Shown: positions 49,148 to 57,788 of the stretch, in pieces
How positions within the stretch are numbered: the first letter of the stretch is position 1
Layout of the letters: each line of letters opens with the position of its first letter
Source of the DNA: UMGS1883 sp045636425
Lineage (GTDB): Bacteria; Bacillota; Clostridia; UMGS1883
Direction: 5' to 3'
Assembly (NCBI GenBank): GCA_045636425.1
Contig: JAZTXM010000005.1
Coordinates: forward strand, 1 to 64,000
DNA length: 64,000 nucleotides
Translations under genes and position numbers: made by a program
The notes under the pieces: model-generated
The model's database searches: none
What the model was told of the DNA's origin: nothing
What the model saw: the letters and a program-made list of their open reading frames with translations, nothing else

Positions 49148-49936
49148 ATGATACACAGTGGTCAAAAGATAAAGATGATTAATATAAAAGATATCCTGCC
49201 CAATCCTTATCAATTGCGTCGCAATTTCAACCAAAAAGAGCTTCTTTTTCTTTGTCAGTCAATTAAAAATTCCGGAATGATTTCCCCTGTAGTACTAAGA
49301 CCGTCATTAAACGGATATGAGATTATATGCGGACAAAGAAGAATTATCGCGGCAAGAATGGCAAATATGGAGAGTGTGCCTGCAATGATAATAAGGGCAA
49401 ATGATTCAAAATGTGCCGTCATGAGCCTTGAGGAGAATCTATGCCGTGCAAATCTTACTAAATATGAAGAAGCAGAAGGGTTTTTTAACCTTTTATCCTA
49501 TCATAACATAAAAAAAGAACGTGTAATAAGCGATTTTTTTGAAAACGGAGCACAGTTAGGGAGAAAATTACAGCTTCTTCGCTTTTCGGAAAAGGAACGC
49601 TATAAAATAGAAGAATATAAAATAAGGGAGGACATGCTTTCTGACATTCTCAAGCTTCATGATGAAGAAAGCCGGCTGAAAGTAATAGAAACCATAAAAG
49701 AGCAGGAACTAAATCAAAAGGACACAGCCCGGCTTGTACGGCAAATTCAAAAGGAGCTTTCGGAAGATGGAAAAGAGAGGAAGAAGTATGAAAAAAAGAA
49801 AGGAGCAAATACGCTTCTCTATAGGAATACTGTGAAAAACACAATAAATCTGCTTAAAAGGAACGGTGCAAGGACGGAAACGGAGGAAAATGAGAACGAA
49901 AAATACATAGAATACCGCATAAAAGTGTATAAATGA
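49148..49936 (+). CDS. Noc-like ParB-family nucleoid occlusion protein
   Basis: 262 residues. N-terminal ParB/CTP-binding domain with the motif CGQRRIIAAR at 61-70, helix-turn-helix middle (KKERVISDFFENGAQLGRKLQLLRF) and a Lys/Glu-rich C-terminal dimerisation region. Position between rsmG and parA is exactly that of B. subtilis noc. The CTPase signature is GQRR instead of GERR, so CTP handling may differ. A Noc-type membrane helix at the N-terminus is not obvious. The start at 49148 has GAAAGGAAG seven bases upstream. It may bind the parS sites just downstream or its own Noc sites; specificity cannot be told by eye. Confidence 0.8.
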   Translation: MIHSGQKIKMINIKDILPNPYQLRRNFNQKELLFLCQSIKNSGMISPVVLRPSLNGYEIICGQRRIIAARMANMESVPAMIIRANDSKCAVMSLEENLCRANLTKYEEAEGFFNLLSYHNIKKERVISDFFENGAQLGRKLQLLRFSEKERYKIEEYKIREDMLSDILKLHDEESRLKVIETIKEQELNQKDTARLVRQIQKELSEDGKERKKYEKKKGANTLLYRNTVKNTINLLKRNGARTETEENENEKYIEYRIKVYK

Positions 49937-49949
49937 CGAAAAAATACTG

Positions 49950-49965
49950 TGTTTCACGTGAAACA
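49950..49965. other. parS site 1
   Basis: TGTTTCACGTGAAACA, a perfect 16-bp palindrome identical to the Bacillus-type parS. It is 13 bases after the Noc-like gene. Confidence 0.95.
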
Positions 49966-49995
49966 TAGTATTTTTTCGAAAAAAACGTAAAAAAA

Positions 49996-50011
49996 TGTTT
50001 CACGTGAAACA
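49996..50011. other. parS site 2, overlapping the parAB promoter
   Basis: A perfect TGTTTCACGTGAAACA, 46 bases from site 1. The -35 position of the parA promoter falls inside it. Confidence 0.95.
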
Positions 50012-50026
50012 TTTTTGTGTTATAAT
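49999..50026 (+). promoter_or_regulatory. Promoter of parAB
   Basis: Extended -10 TGT-TATAAT (50018-50026) with a poor -35 (TTCACG, 49999-50004, 16-base spacer) that is part of parS site 2. ParB bound there would cover the promoter, suggesting autoregulation. Confidence 0.65.
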
Positions 50027-50054
50027 GAAGAAAACGAAAAAAGGAGGGGCAGAA

Positions 50055-50834
50055 TTGAGCAAAATAATAGCCGTGGCAAATCAGAAAGGCGGCGTCGGGA
50101 AAACGACCACAACCGTTAATCTTGCGGCAAGTCTTGCAAAGCTTGGAAAAAAGGTTTTGCTGATTGATATAGATCCGCAGGGAAATTCCACAAGCGGACT
50201 TGGTGTGGATAAAAGAAGATGCGAAAAAACCGTGTATGATTGCCTTGTGAATGAAACTCCCATGAGCGAAGCGGCAATTGCTACGCAGTATGAAAACCTC
50301 AGTCTCTGTCCGTCAAACCTCGACCTTTCGGGTGCTGAAATTGAGCTGATAAGCGTGATGGGTCGGGAAAACAGGCTGAAAGAAAGCATTGAGTCGGTAA
50401 AAGATGAATATGATTTCATTCTTATTGATTCTCCGCCGTCATTGGGACTTATTACCATAAACACTTTAACGGCGGCAAACAGCATTATAATTCCCATTCA
50501 GTGTGAGTTTTACGCTCTCGAGGGGGTAAGCCAGCTTGTGGAAACCGTAAAAAGGATTAAAAAAGCCCTTAACCCTACGCTTTATATAGAGGGAATTGTT
50601 ATGACCATGTATGATGCCAGGACAAACCTTGCCGTGCAGGTTGTCGATGAGGTTAAGCGGTTTTTCCCCGGAAAGGTATATAAAACCATTATCCCAAGGA
50701 ATGTGAGGATAAGCGAAGCGCCGGGATTCGGAAAACCTGTTATATACTATGACGAATCGTCAAAAGGAGCCGTGGCCTACATGGAGCTGGCAGACGAGGT
50801 AGCCGAAAATAATAAGGAGGAGCAGGAGAGCTGA
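50055..50834 (+). CDS. parA: Chromosome partitioning ATPase ParA (Soj)
   Basis: 259 residues. Deviant Walker A KGGVGKTTT near 10-18, switch I region, Walker B FILIDSPPSLG near 118-128, and C-terminal basic residues for DNA binding. It forms ATP-dependent dimers on the nucleoid and, with ParB-parS, moves origins apart and influences DnaA. TTG start at 50055 with AAGGAGGGG upstream; an ATG at 49995 lies inside parS and before the promoter, so it cannot be used. Confidence 0.95.
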   Translation: MSKIIAVANQKGGVGKTTTTVNLAASLAKLGKKVLLIDIDPQGNSTSGLGVDKRRCEKTVYDCLVNETPMSEAAIATQYENLSLCPSNLDLSGAEIELISVMGRENRLKESIESVKDEYDFILIDSPPSLGLITINTLTAANSIIIPIQCEFYALEGVSQLVETVKRIKKALNPTLYIEGIVMTMYDARTNLAVQVVDEVKRFFPGKVYKTIIPRNVRISEAPGFGKPVIYYDESSKGAVAYMELADEVAENNKEEQES

Positions 50835-50835
50835 A

Positions 50836-51675
50836 ATGAAAAGAGTTTTAGGACAAGGGCTTGAAGCGCTTTTTTCACGCAGTGACGATGCCGTGCAGGA
50901 GGCAAAGCAGGACGAGGTAAAAATGCTGAAGGTAAGCCTTGTGGAGCCGAGACGCGACCAGCCCAGAAAGAATTTTGACCGCGAGCAGCTGCAGGCGCTT
51001 GCAAATTCCATTGCGGAACACGGAGTAATCCAGCCCATTATAGTAGCACCGGGACAAAACGGATATTACAGCATTATAGCCGGCGAAAGAAGATGGAGGG
51101 CAAGCAAACTTGCCAATTTATCAGAAATCCCTGCAATAATCAGAAATTATGATGAAATTCAGACTGCCGAGGTAGCTCTCATTGAAAATTTGCAGAGAGA
51201 GGACCTCAACCCCATAGAAGAAGCCTTGGGATATAAGACGCTGATTGACAGATTCTCAATGACGCAGGACAAGGTAAGCGAAAGAGTGGGAAAAAGCCGC
51301 AGTAACATTGCCAATATACTAAGACTTTTGTCCTTAGAGGATGAGATAAAGGAAATGCTTGCTCAAAATAAGCTTGCTATGGGGCATGCAAGGGCGCTTC
51401 TTTCGCTCCCTGAGGGGAAAGGGCGTGTGGAAGCGGCAAGGAAAATCCTTTCCGAGGGGCTTAACGTAAGGCAAGCTGAAGCTCTCGGACAGGAAAAAAA
51501 GATAGAACCCAGGAAAAAAAGAGGAAGCAAGGAAAGCGTATACCCCGATGTGGAACGTGATTTGTCCCAAAAATACGGAACAAAAGTGCGTATAAAGGGA
51601 AATCGTAAGGGTAAAATTGAAATTGAGTTTTACTCCGTAGCTGATTTAACAAGAATTGTTGATATTTTGAATTAA
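50836..51675 (+). CDS. parB: Chromosome partitioning protein ParB (Spo0J)
   Basis: 279 residues. N-terminal CTP-binding domain with intact AGERRWRAS at 82-90, ENLQREDLNPIEEA, helix-turn-helix (TQDKVSERVGKSRSNIANILRLL) for parS, and a C-terminal dimer domain. ParB loads at parS and slides as a CTP-dependent clamp, recruiting SMC. It starts one base after parA with GGAGGAG-like sequence upstream. Three matching parS sites lie within about 2.3 kb. Confidence 0.96.
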   Translation: MKRVLGQGLEALFSRSDDAVQEAKQDEVKMLKVSLVEPRRDQPRKNFDREQLQALANSIAEHGVIQPIIVAPGQNGYYSIIAGERRWRASKLANLSEIPAIIRNYDEIQTAEVALIENLQREDLNPIEEALGYKTLIDRFSMTQDKVSERVGKSRSNIANILRLLSLEDEIKEMLAQNKLAMGHARALLSLPEGKGRVEAARKILSEGLNVRQAEALGQEKKIEPRKKRGSKESVYPDVERDLSQKYGTKVRIKGNRKGKIEIEFYSVADLTRIVDILN

Positions 51676-51716
51676 AATTGGCCGTAGGGCTTTTAATACG
51701 AAAGGAAGTTTTGTAA

Positions 51717-52988
51717 ATGTTGGATCTTAAACTTATCAGAGGAGAAACCGAAAAGGTAAAAGCCGCTCTCGGAAGAAGAAAGGAAAACGTTGATATTGAT
51801 GCGATTATTGCCGCAGACGATAAAAGACGTGCTCTTTTGGTTGAGGTAGAGGGACTTAAGGCAAAGCAGAATGAGGTTACAAAGAAAATCCCTGCAATGA
51901 AAAAAGCGGGAGAGGACACAACCGCAGTTTTTGCTGAAATGAAGGAAATATCCGAGAAAATCAAATCTCTTGATTCCGAGGTGCGTGAGGTAGAGGACGA
52001 GCTTAATCGCATGATGCTTACTATCCCCAATATTCCTCACGATTCCGTTCCCGACGGCGATACTGATGAGGACAATATAGAAATCAGAAAGTTCGGAGAG
52101 CCGAAGAATTTCGGTTTTGAGCCTAAGGCGCACTGGGATTTGGGTAAGGATTTGGGCGTTCTCGACCCCGACACAGCCGCAAAAATCACAGGTGCACGCT
52201 TCACCGTTTACAAGGATATCGGTGCAAGACTCGAAAGAGCCGTAATTAACTATTATCTTGACACACATACCGAAAAACACGGATATACAGAGGTTTTCCC
52301 TCCCTTTATGGTGCATAGAAATTCCATGGTGGGAACAGGTCAGCTTCCCAAGTTCGAGGAGGATGCTTTCAAAGTAGCAGGAACAGAGTATTTCCTTGTT
52401 CCCACAGCGGAAGTTCCCGTAACAAATATGTACCGTGAGCAGATTCTTGACGGTAGCCAGCTTCCCATCAAGCACGTTGCATATACCGCTTGCTTCCGTG
52501 CTGAGGCGGGAAGTGCAGGACGAGATACAAGAGGTCTTATCCGTCAGCATCAGTTTAACAAGGTTGAGCTTGTTAAGTTCACAAAACCCGAAGATTCCTA
52601 CGAGGAGCTTGAAAAGCTGACAAATGATGCGGAAAGAGTTCTTCAGGGCTTAGGGCTTCCCTACAGAGTGGTAAGAATCTGTATCGGAGACCTTGGCTTC
52701 ACAGCGGCAAAGAAGTATGATATAGAAGTATGGATGCCTTCTTACAACAGATATGTTGAGATTTCCTCATGCAGTAACTTTGAGGACTTCCAGGCAAGGA
52801 GAGCAAATATCAAATATAAGGACGGACAGGGCGGAAAAGCACAGTTTGTCCATACCCTTAACGGAAGCGGCGTTGCAGTAGGAAGAACCGTGGCGGCAAT
52901 CCTTGAAAACTATCAGAATGAGGACGGAAGCATAACCATTCCCGAGGTGCTTGTTCCTTATATGGGCGGTAAGACAGTAATCAAATAA
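51717..52988 (+). CDS. serS: Seryl-tRNA synthetase
   Basis: 423 residues, class II. The N-terminal long coiled-coil arm (about 30-105) that holds the long variable arm of tRNA-Ser, then motif 2 (ACFRAEAGSAGRDTRGLIRQHQF) and motif 3 (GSGVAVGRTVAAILENYQ). GAAAGGAAG precedes the ATG. It follows parB by 41 bases and ends the rightward origin block. No T-box is visible in front of it. Confidence 0.96.
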   Translation: MLDLKLIRGETEKVKAALGRRKENVDIDAIIAADDKRRALLVEVEGLKAKQNEVTKKIPAMKKAGEDTTAVFAEMKEISEKIKSLDSEVREVEDELNRMMLTIPNIPHDSVPDGDTDEDNIEIRKFGEPKNFGFEPKAHWDLGKDLGVLDPDTAAKITGARFTVYKDIGARLERAVINYYLDTHTEKHGYTEVFPPFMVHRNSMVGTGQLPKFEEDAFKVAGTEYFLVPTAEVPVTNMYREQILDGSQLPIKHVAYTACFRAEAGSAGRDTRGLIRQHQFNKVELVKFTKPEDSYEELEKLTNDAERVLQGLGLPYRVVRICIGDLGFTAAKKYDIEVWMPSYNRYVEISSCSNFEDFQARRANIKYKDGQGGKAQFVHTLNGSGVAVGRTVAAILENYQNEDGSITIPEVLVPYMGGKTVIK

Positions 52989-53071
52989 AAAAAAGGAATG
53001 AAAAAACAGCTCCAACCGTCTGTTGGTTCTAAATTAAAAGCAAAATAATTCTTAAAAACAAAGTTTTTGGT

Positions 53072-53107
53072 GGAAATCCGTAAGTTTTACGGATTTCCTC
53101 TTTTTTT
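53072..53107 (+). terminator. Terminator after serS
   Basis: GGAAATCCGTAA (53072-53083) pairs with TTACGGATTTCC (53087-53098), loop GTT, followed by TCTTTTTTT. Confidence 0.9.
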
Positions 53108-53122
53108 ATGCCAATGCCTTTC

Positions 53123-53138
53123 TGTTTCACGTGAAACA
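53123..53138. other. parS site 3
   Basis: A perfect TGTTTCACGTGAAACA between the serS terminator and the ytvI stop, about 3.1 kb from site 2. Confidence 0.95.
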
Positions 53139-53148
53139 GTCTGTAAAA

Positions 53149-54219
53149 TTAAAGGGGGCTTTCGTGCCGGAGAGAAACTAAATTTTTTATGAGAATGGCG
53201 GCAATGGGCCCGAAAATAAGTCCTGCAATTCCGAAAAGCTTCATCCCCGAATACATGGAGAAAACCGTAAAAAGAGGATGAACTCCTAATTTTGTTCCAA
53301 GAATTTTAGGCTCGCACAATTGCCTTGTTGCCATTGCAATTCCGTACAAAATCAAAATTCCCCATCCCAAGGAGTATTCCCCCAAAACAAAATTGAATAA
53401 GGAGAAAGGAATCAGAATTGTTCCAGTGCCTAAAATGGGAACGGCATCCACAATTGCTGTAATAAGTGCCAAAAGAAAGGCAAAATCAATCTTAAGGAGC
53501 ATAAAGCCCGTAAAAAGCACTGCAAAAATAATTGATTCTATAATAAGCTGTGCCTTAATATATGAGAATGTAACGGAAAGAAAAGAATTTTTGATTTTCA
53601 TAAAACCGTTGCAAAACTTTTCTCCAAAAAAGGTTTTTGAAAATGAGGCAATCCCGTCTTCTTCTTTTAAAAGAAAAAAGGTTGTAAATATAGTGGTAAA
53701 AAGCCATATAACCATGGAGGGAATATTCTTTATAATGTTAAGCAGAAAAGTCCCAGCAGTTTTCAGAAAGTGAACAAGGTTATCGCGTACTGCGTTAAAA
53801 AGCGTGGGCAGAAACGTGTCGGAGGAGGTTTTTACGAGCTGGGGAAGCGAGCTTCTTTCAATTAATATGGCTACTTTTTCCGTAACGTTGGGAAATGTGC
53901 CTGTGCTTAAAAAGTTTATGTTCTCTGCAAGGGAGGAAAGCTCGCTTACAAGAGTGATTAAAAGAAAACGAAGTGCAATAAATAACACTGAAGAAATCAA
54001 AATAAGGGACAAAAGAGAGGATAACGTGGGATTCAGATGATTCCTACGTAAAAGCTTATTTAATGGATTTGCCGCAAGATAAAGGAAAAAAGCCGTTATA
54101 AACGGAGATAGAATACTTAAGATATGCGGAAAAGCCCAAATAAGGAGCAAAACAGGCACTAAAAAAATAATGAAATCGATAAAGAGAGAACGCAGGGTTT
54201 TAAAGGATATAAGTTTCAA
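53149..54219 (-). CDS. AI-2E family membrane protein, YtvI-like sporulation type
   Basis: 356 residues with about eight membrane segments and the family-typical C-terminal block VDAVPILGTGTILIPFSLFNFVLGEYSLGWGILILYG, followed by LCEPKILGTKLGVHPLFTVFSMYSGMKLFGIAGLIFGPI. In sporulating Firmicutes this subgroup is annotated as sporulation integral membrane protein YtvI; B. subtilis members have minor or unknown roles. It is a single minus-strand gene, head-on to the rightward fork. I did not find a strong promoter. Confidence 0.82.
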   Translation of the reverse strand: MKLISFKTLRSLFIDFIIFLVPVLLLIWAFPHILSILSPFITAFFLYLAANPLNKLLRRNHLNPTLSSLLSLILISSVLFIALRFLLITLVSELSSLAENINFLSTGTFPNVTEKVAILIERSSLPQLVKTSSDTFLPTLFNAVRDNLVHFLKTAGTFLLNIIKNIPSMVIWLFTTIFTTFFLLKEEDGIASFSKTFFGEKFCNGFMKIKNSFLSVTFSYIKAQLIIESIIFAVLFTGFMLLKIDFAFLLALITAIVDAVPILGTGTILIPFSLFNFVLGEYSLGWGILILYGIAMATRQLCEPKILGTKLGVHPLFTVFSMYSGMKLFGIAGLIFGPIAAILIKNLVSLRHESPL

Positions 54220-54240
54220 GAAAAAACCTCCTCCTATAAC

Positions 54241-54286
54241 AAAATAGAGAATGCAGAAAACAAAATCTTTCTACATTCTCTATTTT
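54241..54286 (-). terminator. Terminator of apgM
   Basis: AAAATAGAGAATG (54241-54253) pairs perfectly with 54274-54286. It lies 23 bases beyond the apgM stop; on the minus strand the stem ends in TATTTTG. Confidence 0.75.
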
Positions 54287-54308
54287 ACTCCTTTAAGGAA
54301 AGGTTTAA

Positions 54309-55511
54309 TCATTTATTAAGAAAAATACTCATAATTTTGTAGCCTTCGGAAATAACCGTGCCGTGCTCCTCGGCATCCTTTTCAATGAAACGGATATTAC
54401 TTCCTTTATTATCACCCTTTTTATAAATCACGCAGGGAACTGGCTCGCGGCTGTGTGTCTTTGTGGCAATGGGAGTGGGGTGGTCGGGCATTACCAGAAA
54501 GGCATAATCCTCGCCCGCTTCATCGAGGCGAGCCTTTATATATCCGATTACCTTTTCGTCTATAAGTTCAAGTGAGCGGACCTTTCCCTCTGCATCGCCC
54601 TGATGACCGCATTCGTCGGGAGCTTCAAGATGCACGTAAACAAGGTCGGCACCGTCATTTAAAAGGGCATCTGCCGCGGCTTTTGCCTTGCCGTCAAAAT
54701 TGGTATGGATGTTACCCGTTGCACCCTCAACATCAATGCTGTTCATTCCTGCAAGAATGGCTATGCCTTTAATAAGGTCAACGGCACTTACAACCGCGCC
54801 TTTTTTTCCGTAGGTCTCATAGAAATTATCGAGGGCAGGCTTTGTTCCCTCACCCCAAATCCACATGGAGGTGGCAGGATTTTTCCCTTCGGCAATTCTC
54901 TTTTGGTTAATGGGGTGGTTTTTAAGGATTTTCTCACTTTTTTTCATTAAATCCAGAATCCTCGCATCAGAGGGAAGATAATCCTTAATCTTTCTGTCGG
55001 AAATGTCGTGGGGAGGCGTCAACGTAAAGCTTTCGGGAGCATTTTCCCAAACAAACAAGTGTCTGTAGCTGACTCCGCCGTAAAAATGAATATCTCCGCC
55101 GCCAAGCTCCTTTTCAATTTCAGCCATAAGGGCACGGCTTTCCTCCGTGGTAATTTCCCCCGATGAATAATCAAGCATGGTTTTATCTTCATAATTTTCT
55201 TCATCGGAAAGAGTTACAAGATTTGCACGAAAAGCCGTCTGATTATCCAGCAGCGTTACCCCGATTGAAGCGGCTTCCAAGGGAGAACGCCCCGTATAGC
55301 AATTAAGCGGGTTATAGCCCATAACGGAAAGGTTTGCCACGTCACTGCCCGGCTTTAATGAATCGGGTACGGTTTTTACAAGATAAATATCGCCGTTTGC
55401 GGCAAAATAGTCCATATTGGGGGTGTTACTCTTTTCAAGAGGTGTAAGATTACCTAATTTTTCAATAGGCAAATCGGCACAACCGTCTGTAAGAATGATT
55501 ACATATTTCAT
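54309..55511 (-). CDS. apgM: Cofactor-independent phosphoglycerate mutase, archaeal type (ApgM)
   Basis: 400 residues of the alkaline-phosphatase superfamily. The start YVIILTDGCADLPIEKLGNLTPLEKSNTPNMD and the metal site HLEAPDECGHQGDAEGK and VMPDHPTPIATKTHSREPVP are characteristic of the aPGAM group, not of the 510-residue GpmI. It would interconvert 2- and 3-phosphoglycerate in glycolysis. Some clostridial members are annotated as homoserine-kinase-like phosphotransferases (ThrB2), and its place away from other glycolytic genes leaves that open. Its own promoter and terminator are visible. Confidence 0.85.
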   Translation of the reverse strand: MKYVIILTDGCADLPIEKLGNLTPLEKSNTPNMDYFAANGDIYLVKTVPDSLKPGSDVANLSVMGYNPLNCYTGRSPLEAASIGVTLLDNQTAFRANLVTLSDEENYEDKTMLDYSSGEITTEESRALMAEIEKELGGGDIHFYGGVSYRHLFVWENAPESFTLTPPHDISDRKIKDYLPSDARILDLMKKSEKILKNHPINQKRIAEGKNPATSMWIWGEGTKPALDNFYETYGKKGAVVSAVDLIKGIAILAGMNSIDVEGATGNIHTNFDGKAKAAADALLNDGADLVYVHLEAPDECGHQGDAEGKVRSLELIDEKVIGYIKARLDEAGEDYAFLVMPDHPTPIATKTHSREPVPCVIYKKGDNKGSNIRFIEKDAEEHGTVISEGYKIMSIFLNK

Positions 55512-55544
55512 ATTATCAGGTCCTTTCGGAAAAAACTTACTCTC

Positions 55545-55573
55545 ATTATAACAAAAAGTTACCCCTTTTTCAA
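55545..55573 (-). promoter_or_regulatory. Promoter of apgM
   Basis: On the minus strand TTGAAA (55568-55573), 17 bases, TATAAT (55545-55550), with TGT as an extended -10. Confidence 0.8.
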
Positions 55574-55629
55574 GGTGAATGAATAAAATTTGCCAATTTG
55601 ATAATTAATAACCATAGAGGTGTAGTAAA

Positions 55630-56952
55630 ATGCATGAAAAGATTAAAACACGAAGACGATTTTTACTTTTGTCCACGCTCCTGCTTCTTGTAACAGCCTT
55701 TGCCCTGTTTCAGTACAAGAGAGCCGAGGAGCTTAGCTACCACAGAAATTTGGAATACAACAGGGTTTTTGCCGAGCTTACCGAATATGTGGATGACCTT
55801 GAAATAACGCTTTGCAAGGGGCAGGTTGTCTCAACTCCCATGCAGATGGCAAAGCTTTCGGCGGATTTGCACAGCCAGGCAAGCGGAGCAAAGGCGAATT
55901 TGGCACTTCTCCCCATGAACGGAAGAAATCTTGAAAAAACATCGGAGTTTCTTTCGCAGGTGGGAGAGTATGCAAACTGTATTTCGGAAAAAATGCTTCG
56001 GGGAGAAAAGATAGGAAAGAAAGAAATTCAAACCATGCAAGAGCTTTCAGGGTACGCCAATACTTTAAAAAGCGGCCTTGATGAAATGCTTATAGGAATA
56101 AACGACAAAAATATATCCTTTGATGAAGAAAACAGGTCTTTTCCCTCCTTTAACGGTGGAAAAACAGCAATGGCAAGCGAGCTTGCGGCACTGGAGGAGG
56201 AATTTCACGATTATCCCTCTCTCATATACGACGGGCCGTTTTCACAGCATCTTACCCTAAAGGAATCCCTTTTAACCAAGGGCAAGGCAGAGCTTACGAA
56301 GAAGCAGGCGTTAAAGAAAGCGAAGAAAATTATAGGCGATGAAAAGGCAAGTGTTTCTGAAATCGGAGGAAAGCTCCCTTGCTACAGCATAAATTCAAAT
56401 TCTGCCGTGGCGGAATATACAAAGCATGGCGGAATCCTTTTAATGCTGATGCGTGACCGCCATATAGAGGAGGAAAGGCTGTCTGTTTCCGAAGCAAAGA
56501 AAAAAGCCTCCGCATTTTTAAAGGAAAACGGATACGAGAGCATGCGTGAAAGCTACTACGAAAATATGGGCGGAAGCGTGGTTATAAATTATGCTTATGA
56601 GCAGGACGGATATATTGTTTTCCCCGATTTGGTCAAGGTAAAGGTGGCGCTTGATGACGGGGAAATAATCGGATTTGAAAGTCGTGGATATGTGATGAAT
56701 CACACCTACAGAAATATTCCCAAGCCTGTAATTACACAGGAGGAAGCCTTAAAAAATGTAAATCCCGATTTGGAAATCAAGGATATTTCCATGGCGGTAA
56801 TCCCCCTCGAAGACGGAAACGAGGCTTGTTGCTATCAGATTAAAGGTGTTGTTTCGGGACGGCACTTCCTTATCTATGTAAACACCCAGTCGGGCGACAC
56901 GGAGGACGTGCAGATACTGCTTGAAAATGAGCGTGGAACATTAGCGGTATAG
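55630..56952 (+). CDS. ypeB: Spore germination protein YpeB
   Basis: 440 residues. N-terminal membrane anchor (RRFLLLSTLLLLVTAFALFQY, about 9-30), a helical middle part with the YpeB-typical LTEYVDDLEITLCKGQVVSTPMQMAKLSADLHSQA, and C-terminal PepSY-like repeats (two VSEAKKKASAFLKENGYESM-type units and a third). YpeB is needed for the cortex-lytic enzyme SleB to reach and remain in the spore coat layers. SleB is not encoded next to it, unlike in Bacillus. GAGGTG lies nine bases before the ATG. Transcription by a forespore sigma factor is expected, but I see only a weak TGAATG...GATAATT candidate. Confidence 0.9.
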   Translation: MHEKIKTRRRFLLLSTLLLLVTAFALFQYKRAEELSYHRNLEYNRVFAELTEYVDDLEITLCKGQVVSTPMQMAKLSADLHSQASGAKANLALLPMNGRNLEKTSEFLSQVGEYANCISEKMLRGEKIGKKEIQTMQELSGYANTLKSGLDEMLIGINDKNISFDEENRSFPSFNGGKTAMASELAALEEEFHDYPSLIYDGPFSQHLTLKESLLTKGKAELTKKQALKKAKKIIGDEKASVSEIGGKLPCYSINSNSAVAEYTKHGGILLMLMRDRHIEEERLSVSEAKKKASAFLKENGYESMRESYYENMGGSVVINYAYEQDGYIVFPDLVKVKVALDDGEIIGFESRGYVMNHTYRNIPKPVITQEEALKNVNPDLEIKDISMAVIPLEDGNEACCYQIKGVVSGRHFLIYVNTQSGDTEDVQILLENERGTLAV

Positions 56953-56960
56953 ACGGCTTA

Positions 56961-56987
56961 CAAGGGGGAACCCCTGGGCAATCCCCT
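56961..56987. repeat. GC-rich interspersed repeat after ypeB
   Basis: CAAGGGGGAACCCCT followed by GGGCAATCCCCT matches 46335-46361 at 23 of 27 positions. It lies directly before the terminator. Confidence 0.6.
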
Positions 56988-56992
56988 GATAA

Positions 56993-57035
56993 AAAAGGGA
57001 CTATAAAAAAGTTAAACTTTTTTATAGTCCCTTTT
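56993..57035. terminator. Bidirectional terminator between ypeB and the ABC operon
   Basis: A near-perfect 20-bp stem: AAAAGGGACTATAAAAAAG pairs with the sequence ending ATAGTCCCTTTT. It can stop both convergent transcripts. Confidence 0.92.
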
Positions 57036-57044
57036 ACATTTGCA

Positions 57045-57788
57045 TTATAGAACTTTCCGCAGGAAATCTCGTAATCTTTGGTTTTCGTTCTTTTCAAAAA
57101 TTTCTTCGGGAGTGCCTTTAGCCAATATTTCGCCGTTATCCATAAAGATTACTGTGTCGGCAACTTCCCTTGCAAAGCCCATTTCGTGGGTTACAACAAC
57201 CATAGTCATACCCTCTTTTGCAAGCTCCTTCATAACATCGAGCACCTCGCCCACCATTTCGGGGTCAAGAGCACTTGTAGGCTCATCGAAAAGGAGCACC
57301 TCGGGATTCATACACAGAGCACGCACAATTGCCACTCTCTGTTTCTGTCCGCCCGAAAGCTGGGAGGGGTATGCATTTGCCCTGTCGCTAAGACCTACTC
57401 TTTTTAGGAGTGAAAGGGCTTTCTCCTCTGCCTCCGCCTTGCTCATTTTAAGGAGCTTCATGGGGGCAAGGGTCATATTACGAAGAACCGTCATATGAGG
57501 GAAAAGGTTAAACTGCTGGAAAACCATACCCATTTTTCTGCGGTGAAGGTTAATGTTGTTTTTAGGATCCGTTATATCTGTACCTTCAAGATAAATTTTG
57601 CCGTCGGTAGGAGTTTCCAGAAGATTGAGTGAGCGGAGGAATGTTGATTTACCGCATCCGCTGGGGCCGATTACAACGACAACCTCGCCTTTGTTTATTT
57701 CGATATCAATTCCGTTGAGGGCTTTCACTTTTCCGCCGATAAAATGTTTTTTCAGACCTTCTACTTTGATTAATGTATTATCGTTCAC
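57045..57788 (-). CDS. Polar amino-acid ABC transporter, ATP-binding protein (GlnQ/HisP type)
   Basis: 247 residues. Walker A GPSGCGKSTFLRSLN near 40-54, Q-loop, signature LSGGQKQRVAIVRAL, Walker B VLLFDEPTSALDPEMVGEV and the switch His in VVTHEMGFA are those of the polar amino-acid uptake family. It overlaps the permease gene by 11 bases. It is the last gene of a binding protein-permease-ATPase operon. Glutamine, glutamate, cystine, histidine or arginine are possible; the substrate cannot be fixed from the ATPase. Confidence 0.93.
   Translation of the reverse strand: MNDNTLIKVEGLKKHFIGGKVKALNGIDIEINKGEVVVVIGPSGCGKSTFLRSLNLLETPTDGKIYLEGTDITDPKNNINLHRRKMGMVFQQFNLFPHMTVLRNMTLAPMKLLKMSKAEAEEKALSLLKRVGLSDRANAYPSQLSGGQKQRVAIVRALCMNPEVLLFDEPTSALDPEMVGEVLDVMKELAKEGMTMVVVTHEMGFAREVADTVIFMDNGEILAKGTPEEIFEKNENQRLRDFLRKVL

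Noticed and set aside
49995..50054. ATG start of parA inside the parS site
   Set aside because: It lies upstream of the promoter -10 and without ribosome site; TTG at 50055 follows AAGGAGGGG.
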